Positions 9,692-17,277 of a DNA stretch of 64,000 nucleotides are shown here, one piece after another. Position numbers and translations under genes: made by a program. The notes beneath the pieces are model-generated. The model did no database searches and was not told where the DNA came from. It saw only the letters and a program-made list of their open reading frames with translations. How positions within the stretch are numbered: position 1 is the stretch's first letter; every line of letters starts with the position of its first letter. Origin of the DNA: Saprospiraceae bacterium (GTDB taxonomy: Bacteria > Bacteroidota > Bacteroidia > Chitinophagales > Saprospiraceae); assembly GCA_016714785.1 (NCBI GenBank), contig JADKCC010000013.1:1-64000 (forward strand), written 5' to 3'.

Positions 9692-11035
9692 ATGACCAAT
9701 ATTCTTATCATAGGCAATGGTATAGCTGGCTCAACAGCGGCAAGATATATCAGAAAAAATAGTGACTATGAGATTACTATGATATCTGGTGAAACGGAAT
9801 ATCCATTTTCGCGTACTGCATTAATGTATATTTATATGGGTCATATTAAATTTGTACATACTAAGTTATATGAAGATTGGTTTTGGCAGAAAAATCGTAT
9901 TAATATTGTAAAGGCTTGGGTAAAAAAAATAAATACTGAAGACAAGTCAATACTTTTAGATAATGGTCAACGTTTAAACTACGACAAACTCATCATTGCT
10001 ACAGGCTCCAAATCCAATAAATTCGGATGGCCTGGACAGGATTTGAATGGCGTGCAAGGATTGTACCATTTGCAGGATCTTGAGAATATGGAAGCAGCAA
10101 CAAAAACAGGAATAAACAAAGCAGTCATAGTAGGTGGAGGATTGATCGGAATAGAGATGGCTGAGATGTTTCATAGCAGACATATACCTGTCACATTGTT
10201 GGTTCGCGAAGATAGTTTTTGGAATATAGTCCTACCTAAGGAAGAATCAGCAATGATCAACCAACATATTTTGGCAAACGGTATAGACTTAAGACTAAGA
10301 GAAGAATTATTGGAAATAAAAGGCAATGACGGTCAAGTAAAATCTATCGTTTGTAAAAATTCTGGTGAAGAAATTAATTGTGAATTTGTAGGATTGACCG
10401 TAGGTGTAAGTCCTAATATAGAATGTATAAAAGATTCCGGCATAACATCAAATCGCGGTATCATTGCTGATGAATACCTAGAGACATCATCGAAAGATGT
10501 TTATGCCATTGGAGATTGTGTGGAACTTTCTCATCCCAATATAGGAAGAAAACCAATAGAAGCTGTTTGGTACACTGGCAGAATGATGGGGAAAACCGTA
10601 GCACAAACCATTTGCGATAAGCCCACAAAATACGAACCAGGAATATGGTTCAACTCTGCCAAGTTTTTTGATATCGAGTATCAAGTTTATGGAGATATTC
10701 CTGCCAAAACACCTGAACATATCACATCACTGTATTGGCAACATCCTACCGAAAACAAAGCCATTCGTATTAATTTTGATACAGCGTCAGGAGCAGTGAC
10801 AGGTTTTAATCTCATGGGTATTAGGTATCGACACGCTGTATGCGAAAAGTGGATTGCAGACAAAAGTAACATCGAAACGGTCATCGAAAATCTTTCATTA
10901 GCTAATTTTGATCCAGAGTTTTTTGAAGAGTATGAAAGTGCTTTTGTGAATATGTATAATCAAAAGAATGGGAAGTCTCTAAAGCTTAAATCTAAGAGGA
11001 AACTGAGTTTGGTGGAAAATTTTTTATTTGGTTGA
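9692..11035 (+). CDS. FAD/NAD(P)-dependent pyridine nucleotide-disulfide-type oxidoreductase
   Basis: 447 aa. The N-terminal FAD Rossmann motif is IIGNGIAGSTAARYI (residues 5-19), the central NAD(P)H-binding motif is VIVGGGLIGIEMAEM near 146-160, and the second FAD contact is DVYAIGDCVE near 270. No redox-active CxxC is visible next to the first glycine motif, so this is closer to ferredoxin/rubredoxin reductases than to disulfide reductases. It sits 7 nt after msrA. A membrane polyferredoxin follows about 1.3 kb downstream across a toxin-antitoxin insertion, and electron transfer between the two is a reasonable inference. Confidence 0.85.
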   Translation: MTNILIIGNGIAGSTAARYIRKNSDYEITMISGETEYPFSRTALMYIYMGHIKFVHTKLYEDWFWQKNRINIVKAWVKKINTEDKSILLDNGQRLNYDKLIIATGSKSNKFGWPGQDLNGVQGLYHLQDLENMEAATKTGINKAVIVGGGLIGIEMAEMFHSRHIPVTLLVREDSFWNIVLPKEESAMINQHILANGIDLRLREELLEIKGNDGQVKSIVCKNSGEEINCEFVGLTVGVSPNIECIKDSGITSNRGIIADEYLETSSKDVYAIGDCVELSHPNIGRKPIEAVWYTGRMMGKTVAQTICDKPTKYEPGIWFNSAKFFDIEYQVYGDIPAKTPEHITSLYWQHPTENKAIRINFDTASGAVTGFNLMGIRYRHAVCEKWIADKSNIETVIENLSLANFDPEFFEEYESAFVNMYNQKNGKSLKLKSKRKLSLVENFLFG

Positions 11036-11070
11036 TAAATTAAGTATAACAATGAACTTAAATAGAATTG

Positions 11071-11088
11071 CGTACGTTAATAAGTACT
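11071..11088. promoter_or_regulatory. Candidate YefM operator: two palindromes 12 bp apart
   Basis: CGTACG (11071-11076) and AGTACT (11083-11088) are two hexamer palindromes with a GTAC core and centres 12 bp apart, ending 13 nt before the antitoxin ATG. This reproduces the paired-palindrome geometry known for YefM-YoeB operators (TGTACA core, 12-bp centre spacing). Binding is inferred. Confidence 0.5.
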
Positions 11089-11101
11089 AAAATAAGACAT
11101 C

Positions 11102-11353
11102 ATGGAAGTAATCAATTATTCAATTTTGAGAAATAATCTAAAAGAAGTTTTAGATAGAGTATCGGAAGATCAAGAGATATATGTAGTCAATCGTGGAGAT
11201 TCTAATGCAGTCATACTATCTTTGGATGAGTATAATAGTTGGCAAGAGACACTTTATTTACTTTCGACTGAAGCCAATAGGAAAAGCCTTGAAGCAGCTA
11301 TTGAGAGAGATAAAAAGGGAGAATTTATCGTTAAAGACTTGATCGAAGAATGA
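11102..11353 (+). CDS. yefM: YefM/Phd-family antitoxin
   Basis: 83 aa. The N-terminal MEVINYSILRNNLKEVLDRV, followed by VVNRGDSNAVILSLDEYNSWQET, is the Phd/YefM DNA-binding fold. The C-terminal acidic tail is the expected toxin-neutralising segment. Its stop overlaps the toxin start (ATGA at 11350-11353), the normal coupling for this module. Autorepression through the palindromes at 11071-11088 is likely. The module separates the FAD oxidoreductase from the polyferredoxin, so it was probably acquired there. Confidence 0.88.
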   Translation: MEVINYSILRNNLKEVLDRVSEDQEIYVVNRGDSNAVILSLDEYNSWQETLYLLSTEANRKSLEAAIERDKKGEFIVKDLIEE

Positions 11354-11610
11354 AAAGGTATTTAAGTTGGGATACAGATGGGTGGAATGAATACTTGTAT
11401 TGGCAACTTAATGACAAAGCAATGCTAAAAAGAGTTAATAAAATAGTAAATGAAGTTCTTCGAGATCCATTTAGCGGTATTGGCAAAATGGAGTATCTCA
11501 AAGGCAATCTTACTGGGCTGATATCACGAAGGATTAATGATGAACATCGATTGGTTTATAAAGTCTATGACGATAGAATTTTAATTGTTAAATGTAGGTT
11601 TCATTATTGA
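11350..11610 (+). CDS. yoeB: YoeB/Txe-family mRNA interferase toxin
   Basis: 86 aa, the usual length. YoeB cleaves mRNA in the ribosomal A site. Seen: WNEYLYWQ near the start, NEVLRDPFSGIGKMEYLKGNLTGLISRRINDEHRLVYKV (the YoeB core with the Glu and Arg of the catalytic centre), and the C-terminal CRFHY, whose final His-Tyr is characteristic and catalytic. It overlaps the antitoxin by 4 nt. No damage is visible, so it is probably functional. Confidence 0.9.
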   Translation: MKRYLSWDTDGWNEYLYWQLNDKAMLKRVNKIVNEVLRDPFSGIGKMEYLKGNLTGLISRRINDEHRLVYKVYDDRILIVKCRFHY

Positions 11611-11633
11611 AAGTAATCAAAAAATCATAAAGT

Positions 11634-11801
11634 ATGCAATGTAAAAGTAATGATACTCGTCTGGTTAACAATGAAACCAAAGAAGAATATTTTCATAGGC
11701 TTGAGAAAGCCGCTCGTGCCGTGGATGAAGGGCATAAAGTTTCTTTTACCAGGAATGAATTTGACAAATTGGTCAATGAAACACTGAAAAGCCATGCCTG
11801 A
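11634..11801 (+). CDS. Small 55-aa protein, antitoxin-like context
   Basis: ATG 11634 to TGA 11799-11801. The product begins MQCKSNDTRLVNNETKEEYF and ends NETLKSHA. It is hydrophilic and looks helical, with KVSFTRNEFDKLVNETLKS near its end. It lies 23 nt after yoeB. Its last 8 nt overlap the start of the DUF4160 reading (ATG 11794), implying translational coupling. The family is not recognised; context suggests a small partner or antitoxin-like component. Confidence 0.5.
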   Translation: MQCKSNDTRLVNNETKEEYFHRLEKAARAVDEGHKVSFTRNEFDKLVNETLKSHA

Positions 11802-12007
11802 AATTAGTAGATTTTTTGGAATAATCGTTTTTATAAATTATAACGAACACAATCCACCACATTTTCATAGATGGTTTGATGAATACAAAATTTCTTTAGA
11901 TGTCGGACACCTCGGTGGCGTCGTACCACATCTAATTGGAACTTAATGATGACCTGAAAACTGCTAAGAATATAGAACCCTTACTTAAAATAAATCCATT
12001 GACATGA
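11794..12007 (+). pseudogene. DUF4160 protein, frameshifted
   Basis: MPEISRFFGIIVFINYNEHNPPHFH is the unmistakable DUF4160 N-terminus. The first frame stops at about 11946 after GVVPHLIGT. The rest of a natural C-terminus continues in another frame (LELNDDLKTAKNIEPLLKIN) and ends at TGA 12005-12007, overlapping the ATG of the DUF2442 gene. Some sequence between the two halves also seems to be missing. DUF4160 and DUF2442 genes commonly sit together and are suspected to form a toxin-antitoxin-like module. Confidence 0.72.
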
Positions 12008-12258
12008 TTTTAGAAGTAGTAAATGCAAAATACATTAGTGATTACAAGGTTTATGTTAGATTTAACAATCATGCTGAAATGATATTGAATCTTGAGCCCC
12101 ATCTTGATGGTGAAATTTATCAACCTTTAAAAGATATTAATTATTTCAAAAAGTTCAAAATTGAGTTAAACACCATATCTTGGGAAAATGGAGCTGATTT
12201 TGCACCTGAGTTTTTGATGCAAATTAGTGAACTTGTTGAGTTTGGGCAGATCGTTTAA
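12004..12258 (+). CDS. DUF2442 protein
   Basis: 84 aa with the DUF2442 pattern: an N-terminal strand pair (ILEVVNAKYISDYKVYVRFNN), a PLKDINYFKKFKI segment and a late TISWENGADFAPEFL, where W-x-NGAD-xxPE is the family signature. Its ATG overlaps the stop of the DUF4160 reading by 3 nt. Function is unknown; the partner gene is broken here, so this copy may be left over. Confidence 0.82.
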   Translation: MILEVVNAKYISDYKVYVRFNNHAEMILNLEPHLDGEIYQPLKDINYFKKFKIELNTISWENGADFAPEFLMQISELVEFGQIV

Positions 12259-12316
12259 TTACAGGTTTTAATAATAACTTTCAAAACAAACAAAATTCAA
12301 TTCAAACATTCCAATC

Positions 12317-13669
12317 ATGCAACCATACAAATCCATCTCCATCACAGCCCATCATCATACTGAAACCATGAAAGTAGGCCAGAAATTGGCTTTGTCTCTT
12401 GTTGGGATTGGCCTATTACTCCAAATGGTTTTTTGGCTGAGTTTTAAGTCTGAAGATGCAGGCTTGTGGCTTTGGTCTTCGATAGGATTGGTGACCGTAG
12501 GATCTCTTTGGTACACTTTTGATCAATACAAAGATACACTTCCTGGTATCAAGAATAATAACAATTGGTTTGTATCGCTCACTTCTCGTAAGGAATTCGC
12601 ATGGGTTTTGGCTATATTTTTGACAGGATTTTATGTACTGCTTTATTGGTTCCCGCATTTATTAGGTCAGGGAAATGAGGAAGTAAAAAATACAGGGTTG
12701 GTAGCACTTTTCGATCCGCTGAGTATGTTCCTGAAAGGTAAACCTGCTAGTCAATGGTTTGTCTATGGCGCCATTTATACTTTGACCATCTTGTTGATGG
12801 GTATCAAATTCATATACAAATATCGTCACAGCAAATATCAGGTATATCGAACGATATCTATCATGTTCTTCCAGACAGCTATCGCTTTTATTCTGCCTGA
12901 AATAATGCAAAGTCTCAATAAACCATATTTCGATTTCAAAAATATCTGGCCGCTCAATTATTATTTCTTTTTTGACTGGAATATAGATGCGATGTTGGCA
13001 GCGGGCACATTTGGTTATTTTATGTTGTTTTGGGGCATCCTTTCATTTTTAGTCATCACGCCTGTTTTGACCTACTTCTTTGGCAAGAGATGGTATTGTT
13101 CTTGGGTTTGTGGTTGTGGTGGATTGGCAGAGACAGCAGGCGATCCATTCAGACATTTGTCAGATAAGTCACTCAAAGCATGGAAGATAGAACGGTGGTT
13201 GATACATAGTGTATTGGTTTTTGTTACTTTAATGACGGTAGCAGTATTAGTAGCGAGATTTACGGGTATTAAAAATATATTTTTGATCGATAGTGGCACA
13301 TTGAGTAGTTGGTATGGATTTTTTATTGGAGCTGCATTTTCTGGAGTCGTTGGTGTAGGATTTTATCCAATATTAGGTAGCAGAGTATGGTGTAGGTTTG
13401 GCTGTCCGATGGCAGCATACCTTGGAATATTACAAAGATTTACCATCAAACTTCCATGGAACAAAGAAGCCAAACGTGTGTCAAAATTCCGTATCACAAC
13501 TAATGGCGGACAATGCATCTCATGTGGCAATTGCTCAACCTACTGCGAGATGGGTATCGATGTCAAAGCTTACGCACAACGTCAAGAAGACATCGTACGT
13601 GCGTCCTGTGTAGGTTGTGGTATATGTAGCGCGGTGTGCCCTAGAGGTGTATTGAGATTGGAGAACTAA
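12317..13669 (+). CDS. Membrane-bound 4Fe-4S polyferredoxin (NapH/CcoG-like)
   Basis: 450 aa with about six membrane helices. Cys-rich CSWVCGCGG (near residue 265) and CRFGCP (near 364) are followed by two C-terminal 4Fe-4S clusters, CISCGNCSTYCEMG and CVGCGICSAVCPRG. The layout resembles NapH/RdxA-type polyferredoxins, which pass electrons across or along the membrane. It lacks a second periplasmic redox domain. The natural partner is probably the FAD oxidoreductase at 9692-11035, now separated by toxin-antitoxin genes. ATG 12317 was taken; Met18 (12368) is an alternative. Confidence 0.85.
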   Translation: MQPYKSISITAHHHTETMKVGQKLALSLVGIGLLLQMVFWLSFKSEDAGLWLWSSIGLVTVGSLWYTFDQYKDTLPGIKNNNNWFVSLTSRKEFAWVLAIFLTGFYVLLYWFPHLLGQGNEEVKNTGLVALFDPLSMFLKGKPASQWFVYGAIYTLTILLMGIKFIYKYRHSKYQVYRTISIMFFQTAIAFILPEIMQSLNKPYFDFKNIWPLNYYFFFDWNIDAMLAAGTFGYFMLFWGILSFLVITPVLTYFFGKRWYCSWVCGCGGLAETAGDPFRHLSDKSLKAWKIERWLIHSVLVFVTLMTVAVLVARFTGIKNIFLIDSGTLSSWYGFFIGAAFSGVVGVGFYPILGSRVWCRFGCPMAAYLGILQRFTIKLPWNKEAKRVSKFRITTNGGQCISCGNCSTYCEMGIDVKAYAQRQEDIVRASCVGCGICSAVCPRGVLRLEN

Positions 13670-13839
13670 AAATTTAATAGCATTCTTTGTAAAAAATTCT
13701 AACAATACTGCCCTAAATTTGTGGTTTATTAATGTGAATTCGGGATAATAAAATATTATAAAATAGAAACAGGTTTTAAAATATGATTAGCAATTTTGAT
13801 CTAATAAATTGAATTCCGAAAAACCCAATAAAGAAATTT

Positions 13840-14310
13840 ATGACTATTGTAGAAAAAATATTTTATACCCTAAATGAAGCTTCTAAATCATTGCTACAGC
13901 TAAATGATAACTTTTACTTAATTGGTTCATCGGCGCTCGCTTTAACTGGAATTGAACTAGACAAAATGTATGATTTAGATATATTAGTGAGCGAAAGAGA
14001 TGCAGAATTCTTAAAAGAAGAGTGGCATAATAAGTTGCTTAAGGCACATATTACTTCAGATAATAGACTATTTTCTTCAAAATTTGCAAGGTATAAATTC
14101 TCAGTTTTGGATATAGAAATAATGGGAGATCTAAAAGTTTTCAATAAAGAGCGTTGGCAACGCCTTGAAATCGCCACAACCGAATCTATTTTGGTTGGAA
14201 ATGTTGAAATAAAATTTCCAACTTTAAATGAACAAAAGAGAATTCTCCAGCTCTTTGGAAGAGAAAAAGACAAACAAAGAATTAAACTTATCGACAATCT
14301 GCTCACTTAG
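13840..14310 (+). CDS. Nucleotidyltransferase-fold protein
   Basis: 156 aa. A helix-rich N-terminus leads to LIGSSALALTGIE and YDLDILVSERDAEFL, which resembles the GS...D.D core of the polymerase-beta/AbiEii-like nucleotidyltransferase fold. A third acidic strand (VLDIEIMGDLKVF) follows. There is no adjacent HEPN or antitoxin gene, so it looks solitary. Catalytic activity is uncertain. Confidence 0.6.
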   Translation: MTIVEKIFYTLNEASKSLLQLNDNFYLIGSSALALTGIELDKMYDLDILVSERDAEFLKEEWHNKLLKAHITSDNRLFSSKFARYKFSVLDIEIMGDLKVFNKERWQRLEIATTESILVGNVEIKFPTLNEQKRILQLFGREKDKQRIKLIDNLLT

Positions 14311-14584
14311 TTTCAATTAAAACTAACCTGAAAAAATTGCCAATGACTGGATCAAATGCAGGATGATAAGCTGTTGAAAAATTTTAGACAGAACGAACTC
14401 TAAATTATGGAATATTTGATATCAGTAAGTCATTTATAATTTTGTCCGAATCTTAGGGGGCTGAACTATCTATTTGGTGTCTAATAATGTGCATTTGCGA
14501 CTTTGATAGTTATTTTGTCGCATATAATTTAGTTTCATTTCAGGGATTTTATGCAGAGTTTTTTTCATAACTCCCTGAAAAACA

Positions 14585-14629
14585 AACGCCAAACAAGAAA
14601 TTTATTGAAAATTATTCTTGTTTGGCGTT
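14585..14629 (-). terminator. Terminator of tRNA-Lys
   Basis: A perfect 15-bp stem AACGCCAAACAAGAA (14585-14599) / TTCTTGTTTGGCGTT (14615-14629). On the minus strand it lies 9 nt past the tRNA 3' end and is followed by TTGTTTTT, the pattern of an intrinsic terminator. Confidence 0.75.
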
Positions 14630-14637
14630 ATGATTTG

Positions 14638-14710
14638 TGATCTGGCTGGGATTCGAACCCAGGGCCCATACATTAAAAGTGTATTGCTCTACCAGCTGAG
14701 CTACCAGATC
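14638..14710 (-). tRNA. tRNA-Lys (UUU)
   Basis: A 73-nt cloverleaf read on the minus strand: acceptor GATCTGG/CCAGATC, D stem GCTC/GAGC, anticodon stem ATACA/TGTAT with loop CTTTTAA (anticodon TTT), T arm CTGGG-TTCGAAT-CCCAG, discriminator A. CCA is not encoded. Promoter and terminator are both visible. Confidence 0.96.
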
Positions 14711-14743
14711 TCCTTTTACAGTGCCTATCTTTCAAAAGCGACG

Positions 14744-14773
14744 CAAAGGTAAGCTTTATTTTTATTTTACAAA
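14744..14773 (-). promoter_or_regulatory. tRNA-Lys promoter
   Basis: On the minus strand the -33 TTTG (14770-14773) is followed after exactly 18 nt by the -7 element TACCTTTG (14744-14751). Both spacing and sequence match the Bacteroidota primary sigma factor consensus. Confidence 0.75.
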
Positions 14774-14858
14774 GAATTTTTAAAAAAATTAGTCCTTTTT
14801 TCTTAATAAAAATTCACATTAACAAATAATGCATACATAACTTACTTATTTATAGAAC

Positions 14859-14892
14859 AAAAAGCCGATTGATGTTTTCAATTCGGCTTTTT
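14859..14892 (-). terminator. Terminator of the flotillin gene
   Basis: AAAAAGCCGA (14859-14868) pairs with TCGGCTTTTT (14883-14892). On the minus strand it lies just after the flotillin stop and ends in a T run. Confidence 0.7.
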
Positions 14893-14899
14893 GATTTTT

Positions 14900-16261
14900 C
14901 TATTTATTTGTGTCCCCATTAGTCTCGATAGATGGTGGTACTTCCTTTGTGTCCGGACCTTTAAGATAAGATGGTAGATTTAGCCCTGCCATATTGAAAA
15001 GATCATTGAGTGGTGGAACCGTTTTCATCATTCCTGAAACAAAATTGGCAGTGGCATTATTACCATTATCGTTATTATTACTACCACCATCCCAAACTGT
15101 GATTTTGTCGATTTTGATATTTTTAACTGCTTCTACTTGTGTTTTGACCAATTCTGGAAGCTTCTCAATCAGTAGCAACTGGAATGCTTGTGATGGATCT
15201 CCACCTGCTGCTTTTACTACTCTTTCATACCCTTCGGCTTGCTTAGTTAAAATTTCGTACAATCCTTTAGCTTCTGCTTCCATTTTTGCAAAAATAGCAT
15301 CAGCTTCCCCTTTCGCATTTACTCTGATCCGCTCTGCTTCAGCTTGTGCATCTATAATAGCTCTTTGCTTGGCAATTTCTGCTGGTATCACCACATTGGC
15401 TATTTGGCTAGAACGCTCTCTTTCAGATCTGGCCAACTCAGCTTTTTGCTCAGCTGAATAAGCTTCTTCCAAAGCTTTTGCTTGTTGTACCTTCTCGGCT
15501 GTAATGGCAATCCGGTTAGATTCTGCCTCCTTTTCTCTTACGTCTCTATCTCTATGTGTCTCAGCTATTGAGATATCGCGCTCTCGGTCAGCCATTGCCT
15601 TACCTGTCTCTCCTATTTTTTCTTGTTCGGCTACACTTATTTTAGCTTCATTGATAGCTTTTGCGGCTGCTTCTTTGCCTAAGGCTTCTATATAACCTGA
15701 TTCATCCTTTATGTCTGTGACGTTAACATTGATAAGTTTCAGGCCAATTTTTTTAAGTTCGTTATCCACGTTTTTAGATATATTGTCTAAAAACTTGTCC
15801 CTGTCTGAGTTAATTTCTTCTATTGACATAGTAGCTATGACTAATCGAAGTTGCCCAAACAATATGTCTTTTGACAATTCTTGTATTTGTTCATGTTTAA
15901 GTCCCAAAAGTCTTTCTGCGGCATTATTCATACTGTCTGCTTCCGTAGAGATGGCTATGGTAAACCTGCATGGTACATCGACTCTGATATTTTGCCTACT
16001 AAGTGCGTTAGTAAGATTTGCTTCAATAGAGATGGGCTTGAGATCAAGGTACGCATAATCTTGGATAACAGGCCAAATAAATGCTCCACCACCATGAATA
16101 CACTTAGCTGATGTGCCACCTGTGCGTCCGAAAACTACCAATATCTTATCAGATGGGCAGCGTTTGTATCTTGAAATCAATGCCAACGATATAATGACAA
16201 ACATGATCACAAATACCAAGATCAAAATTAAAGTTGTCGGAAAACTACTCAGTTCATTCAT
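14900..16261 (-). CDS. Flotillin-family SPFH protein (YqiK/FloT-like)
   Basis: 453 aa. One N-terminal membrane helix (LILILVFVIMFVIISLALI), then the SPFH/band-7 domain (GGTSAKCIHGGGAFIWP...) to about residue 200. A long charged Ala/Glu-rich coiled coil of about 200-330 carries many EKxxAE repeats, followed by a C-terminal flotillin tail (LLIEKLPELVKTQVEAVKNIKIDKITVWDGG). Flotillins scaffold membrane microdomains. It lies downstream of an NfeD-like gene on the same strand (132-nt gap), the classic NfeD-flotillin pairing. Confidence 0.9.
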   Translation of the reverse strand: MNELSSFPTTLILILVFVIMFVIISLALISRYKRCPSDKILVVFGRTGGTSAKCIHGGGAFIWPVIQDYAYLDLKPISIEANLTNALSRQNIRVDVPCRFTIAISTEADSMNNAAERLLGLKHEQIQELSKDILFGQLRLVIATMSIEEINSDRDKFLDNISKNVDNELKKIGLKLINVNVTDIKDESGYIEALGKEAAAKAINEAKISVAEQEKIGETGKAMADRERDISIAETHRDRDVREKEAESNRIAITAEKVQQAKALEEAYSAEQKAELARSERERSSQIANVVIPAEIAKQRAIIDAQAEAERIRVNAKGEADAIFAKMEAEAKGLYEILTKQAEGYERVVKAAGGDPSQAFQLLLIEKLPELVKTQVEAVKNIKIDKITVWDGGSNNNDNGNNATANFVSGMMKTVPPLNDLFNMAGLNLPSYLKGPDTKEVPPSIETNGDTNK

Positions 16262-16393
16262 AAAATAAATTTGTTTTGTTGGTTAAAAATAATGCTAAAG
16301 GTTCAAAAAAAATTATAAATAAAAACTAATACTTACTTGAGTAAAAAGGCTAATATACAATACTATTCACCCAAATAAAAATAGATTTAAAGT

Positions 16394-16951
16394 TCAAACC
16401 AAAGGTTTTACCAATAATATATTGTTTTCTAAAACATCAACTATAGTCACCTTCGTACCTGTCTCCATCAATAGACTATCTGATATTGCTTCCAATTCGT
16501 GCACAGAGCCATTGTGACTAACCTGCACCTTACCTTTACCATTAGCTGGTATCTTCAAATAAACTTCACCTTCTTTACCAATGGTGTTTAATGGATTAAA
16601 ACTATTATTTTCTTCTAGTTTTTTAATCTGTTGGATTATGTGAAAAAATGCAATAAAAAAGACCAATCCTGAAAGTACTGCAAAGAAAACTAGTAACAAT
16701 TTATTGGAGATGTGTGGATAAAAACATATACCTCCCCAGCTAAAACCAAGCAGAAAATTTATTGCATTGCGCACCGTAAAATATTCAAACAAACCATCTC
16801 CATCCAAGTGTACTTCTGAGTCAGTATCTATATCAGAACTTATCCCTGAAAATGTGATAATAGCTTGAATCAAAAATATTAAAGAAACAGGCAAAGCTAT
16901 ATACCAAAAGGTCTTTAAATAAATATCTGCATACTCAAGAAAATCAGTCAT
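16394..16951 (-). CDS. NfeD/YqiJ-like membrane protein
   Basis: 185 aa with about three membrane helices (YIALPVSLIFLIQAII; FLLGFSWGGICFY; LLLVFFAVLSGLVFFIAFF). A C-terminal OB-fold-like domain (NTIGKEGEVYLKIPANGKGKVQVSHNGSVHELEA...) resembles the NfeD soluble domain and YqiJ. It precedes the flotillin gene, its usual partner. Their joint role is membrane-domain organisation (established for the family); the substrate is unknown. Confidence 0.75.
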   Translation of the reverse strand: MTDFLEYADIYLKTFWYIALPVSLIFLIQAIITFSGISSDIDTDSEVHLDGDGLFEYFTVRNAINFLLGFSWGGICFYPHISNKLLLVFFAVLSGLVFFIAFFHIIQQIKKLEENNSFNPLNTIGKEGEVYLKIPANGKGKVQVSHNGSVHELEAISDSLLMETGTKVTIVDVLENNILLVKPLV

Positions 16952-17277
16952 AGTTTAAAATTGTTTGATTTAACGTATATAAACATAACATAATGAAAGT
17001 AAAATAAATTCATTAAAAAGAATCATTAACGATGAAAAAGTAATTAGCATGGACAAACATAACCATTATATCGACACATCGCTCCAAAACAACCATTTAA
17101 TTCAAATTAAAGATTTGCTTATTCTTGCAAAAGCATAGAGAAACGATAAGTCAAGCCTTAAAAAATGTATTATTTATTTTGAGAATAATGACCTCTGTAA
17201 TCTTTTAGAATTAGCAAATTTGGATATTATTGTTAAAAATACACTATCTTCGCACCTTCCTAAAAAAAATTCAAAAT
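16952..17277. other. Divergent intergenic region upstream of pyk
   Basis: No gene is accepted. TATCTTCG at 17245-17252, a one-base variant of the -7 consensus, probably drives pyk, with transcription starting about 20 nt before ATG 17278. Otherwise nothing is recognised. Confidence 0.4.

Noticed and set aside
14994..16111. Plus-strand readings of up to 155 codons opposite the flotillin gene
   Set aside because: Antisense shadows of the Ala/Glu-rich coiled coil.
17047..17136. 29-codon reading MDKHNHYIDTSLQNNH
   Set aside because: Short, without promoter or coupling; cannot be distinguished from chance.
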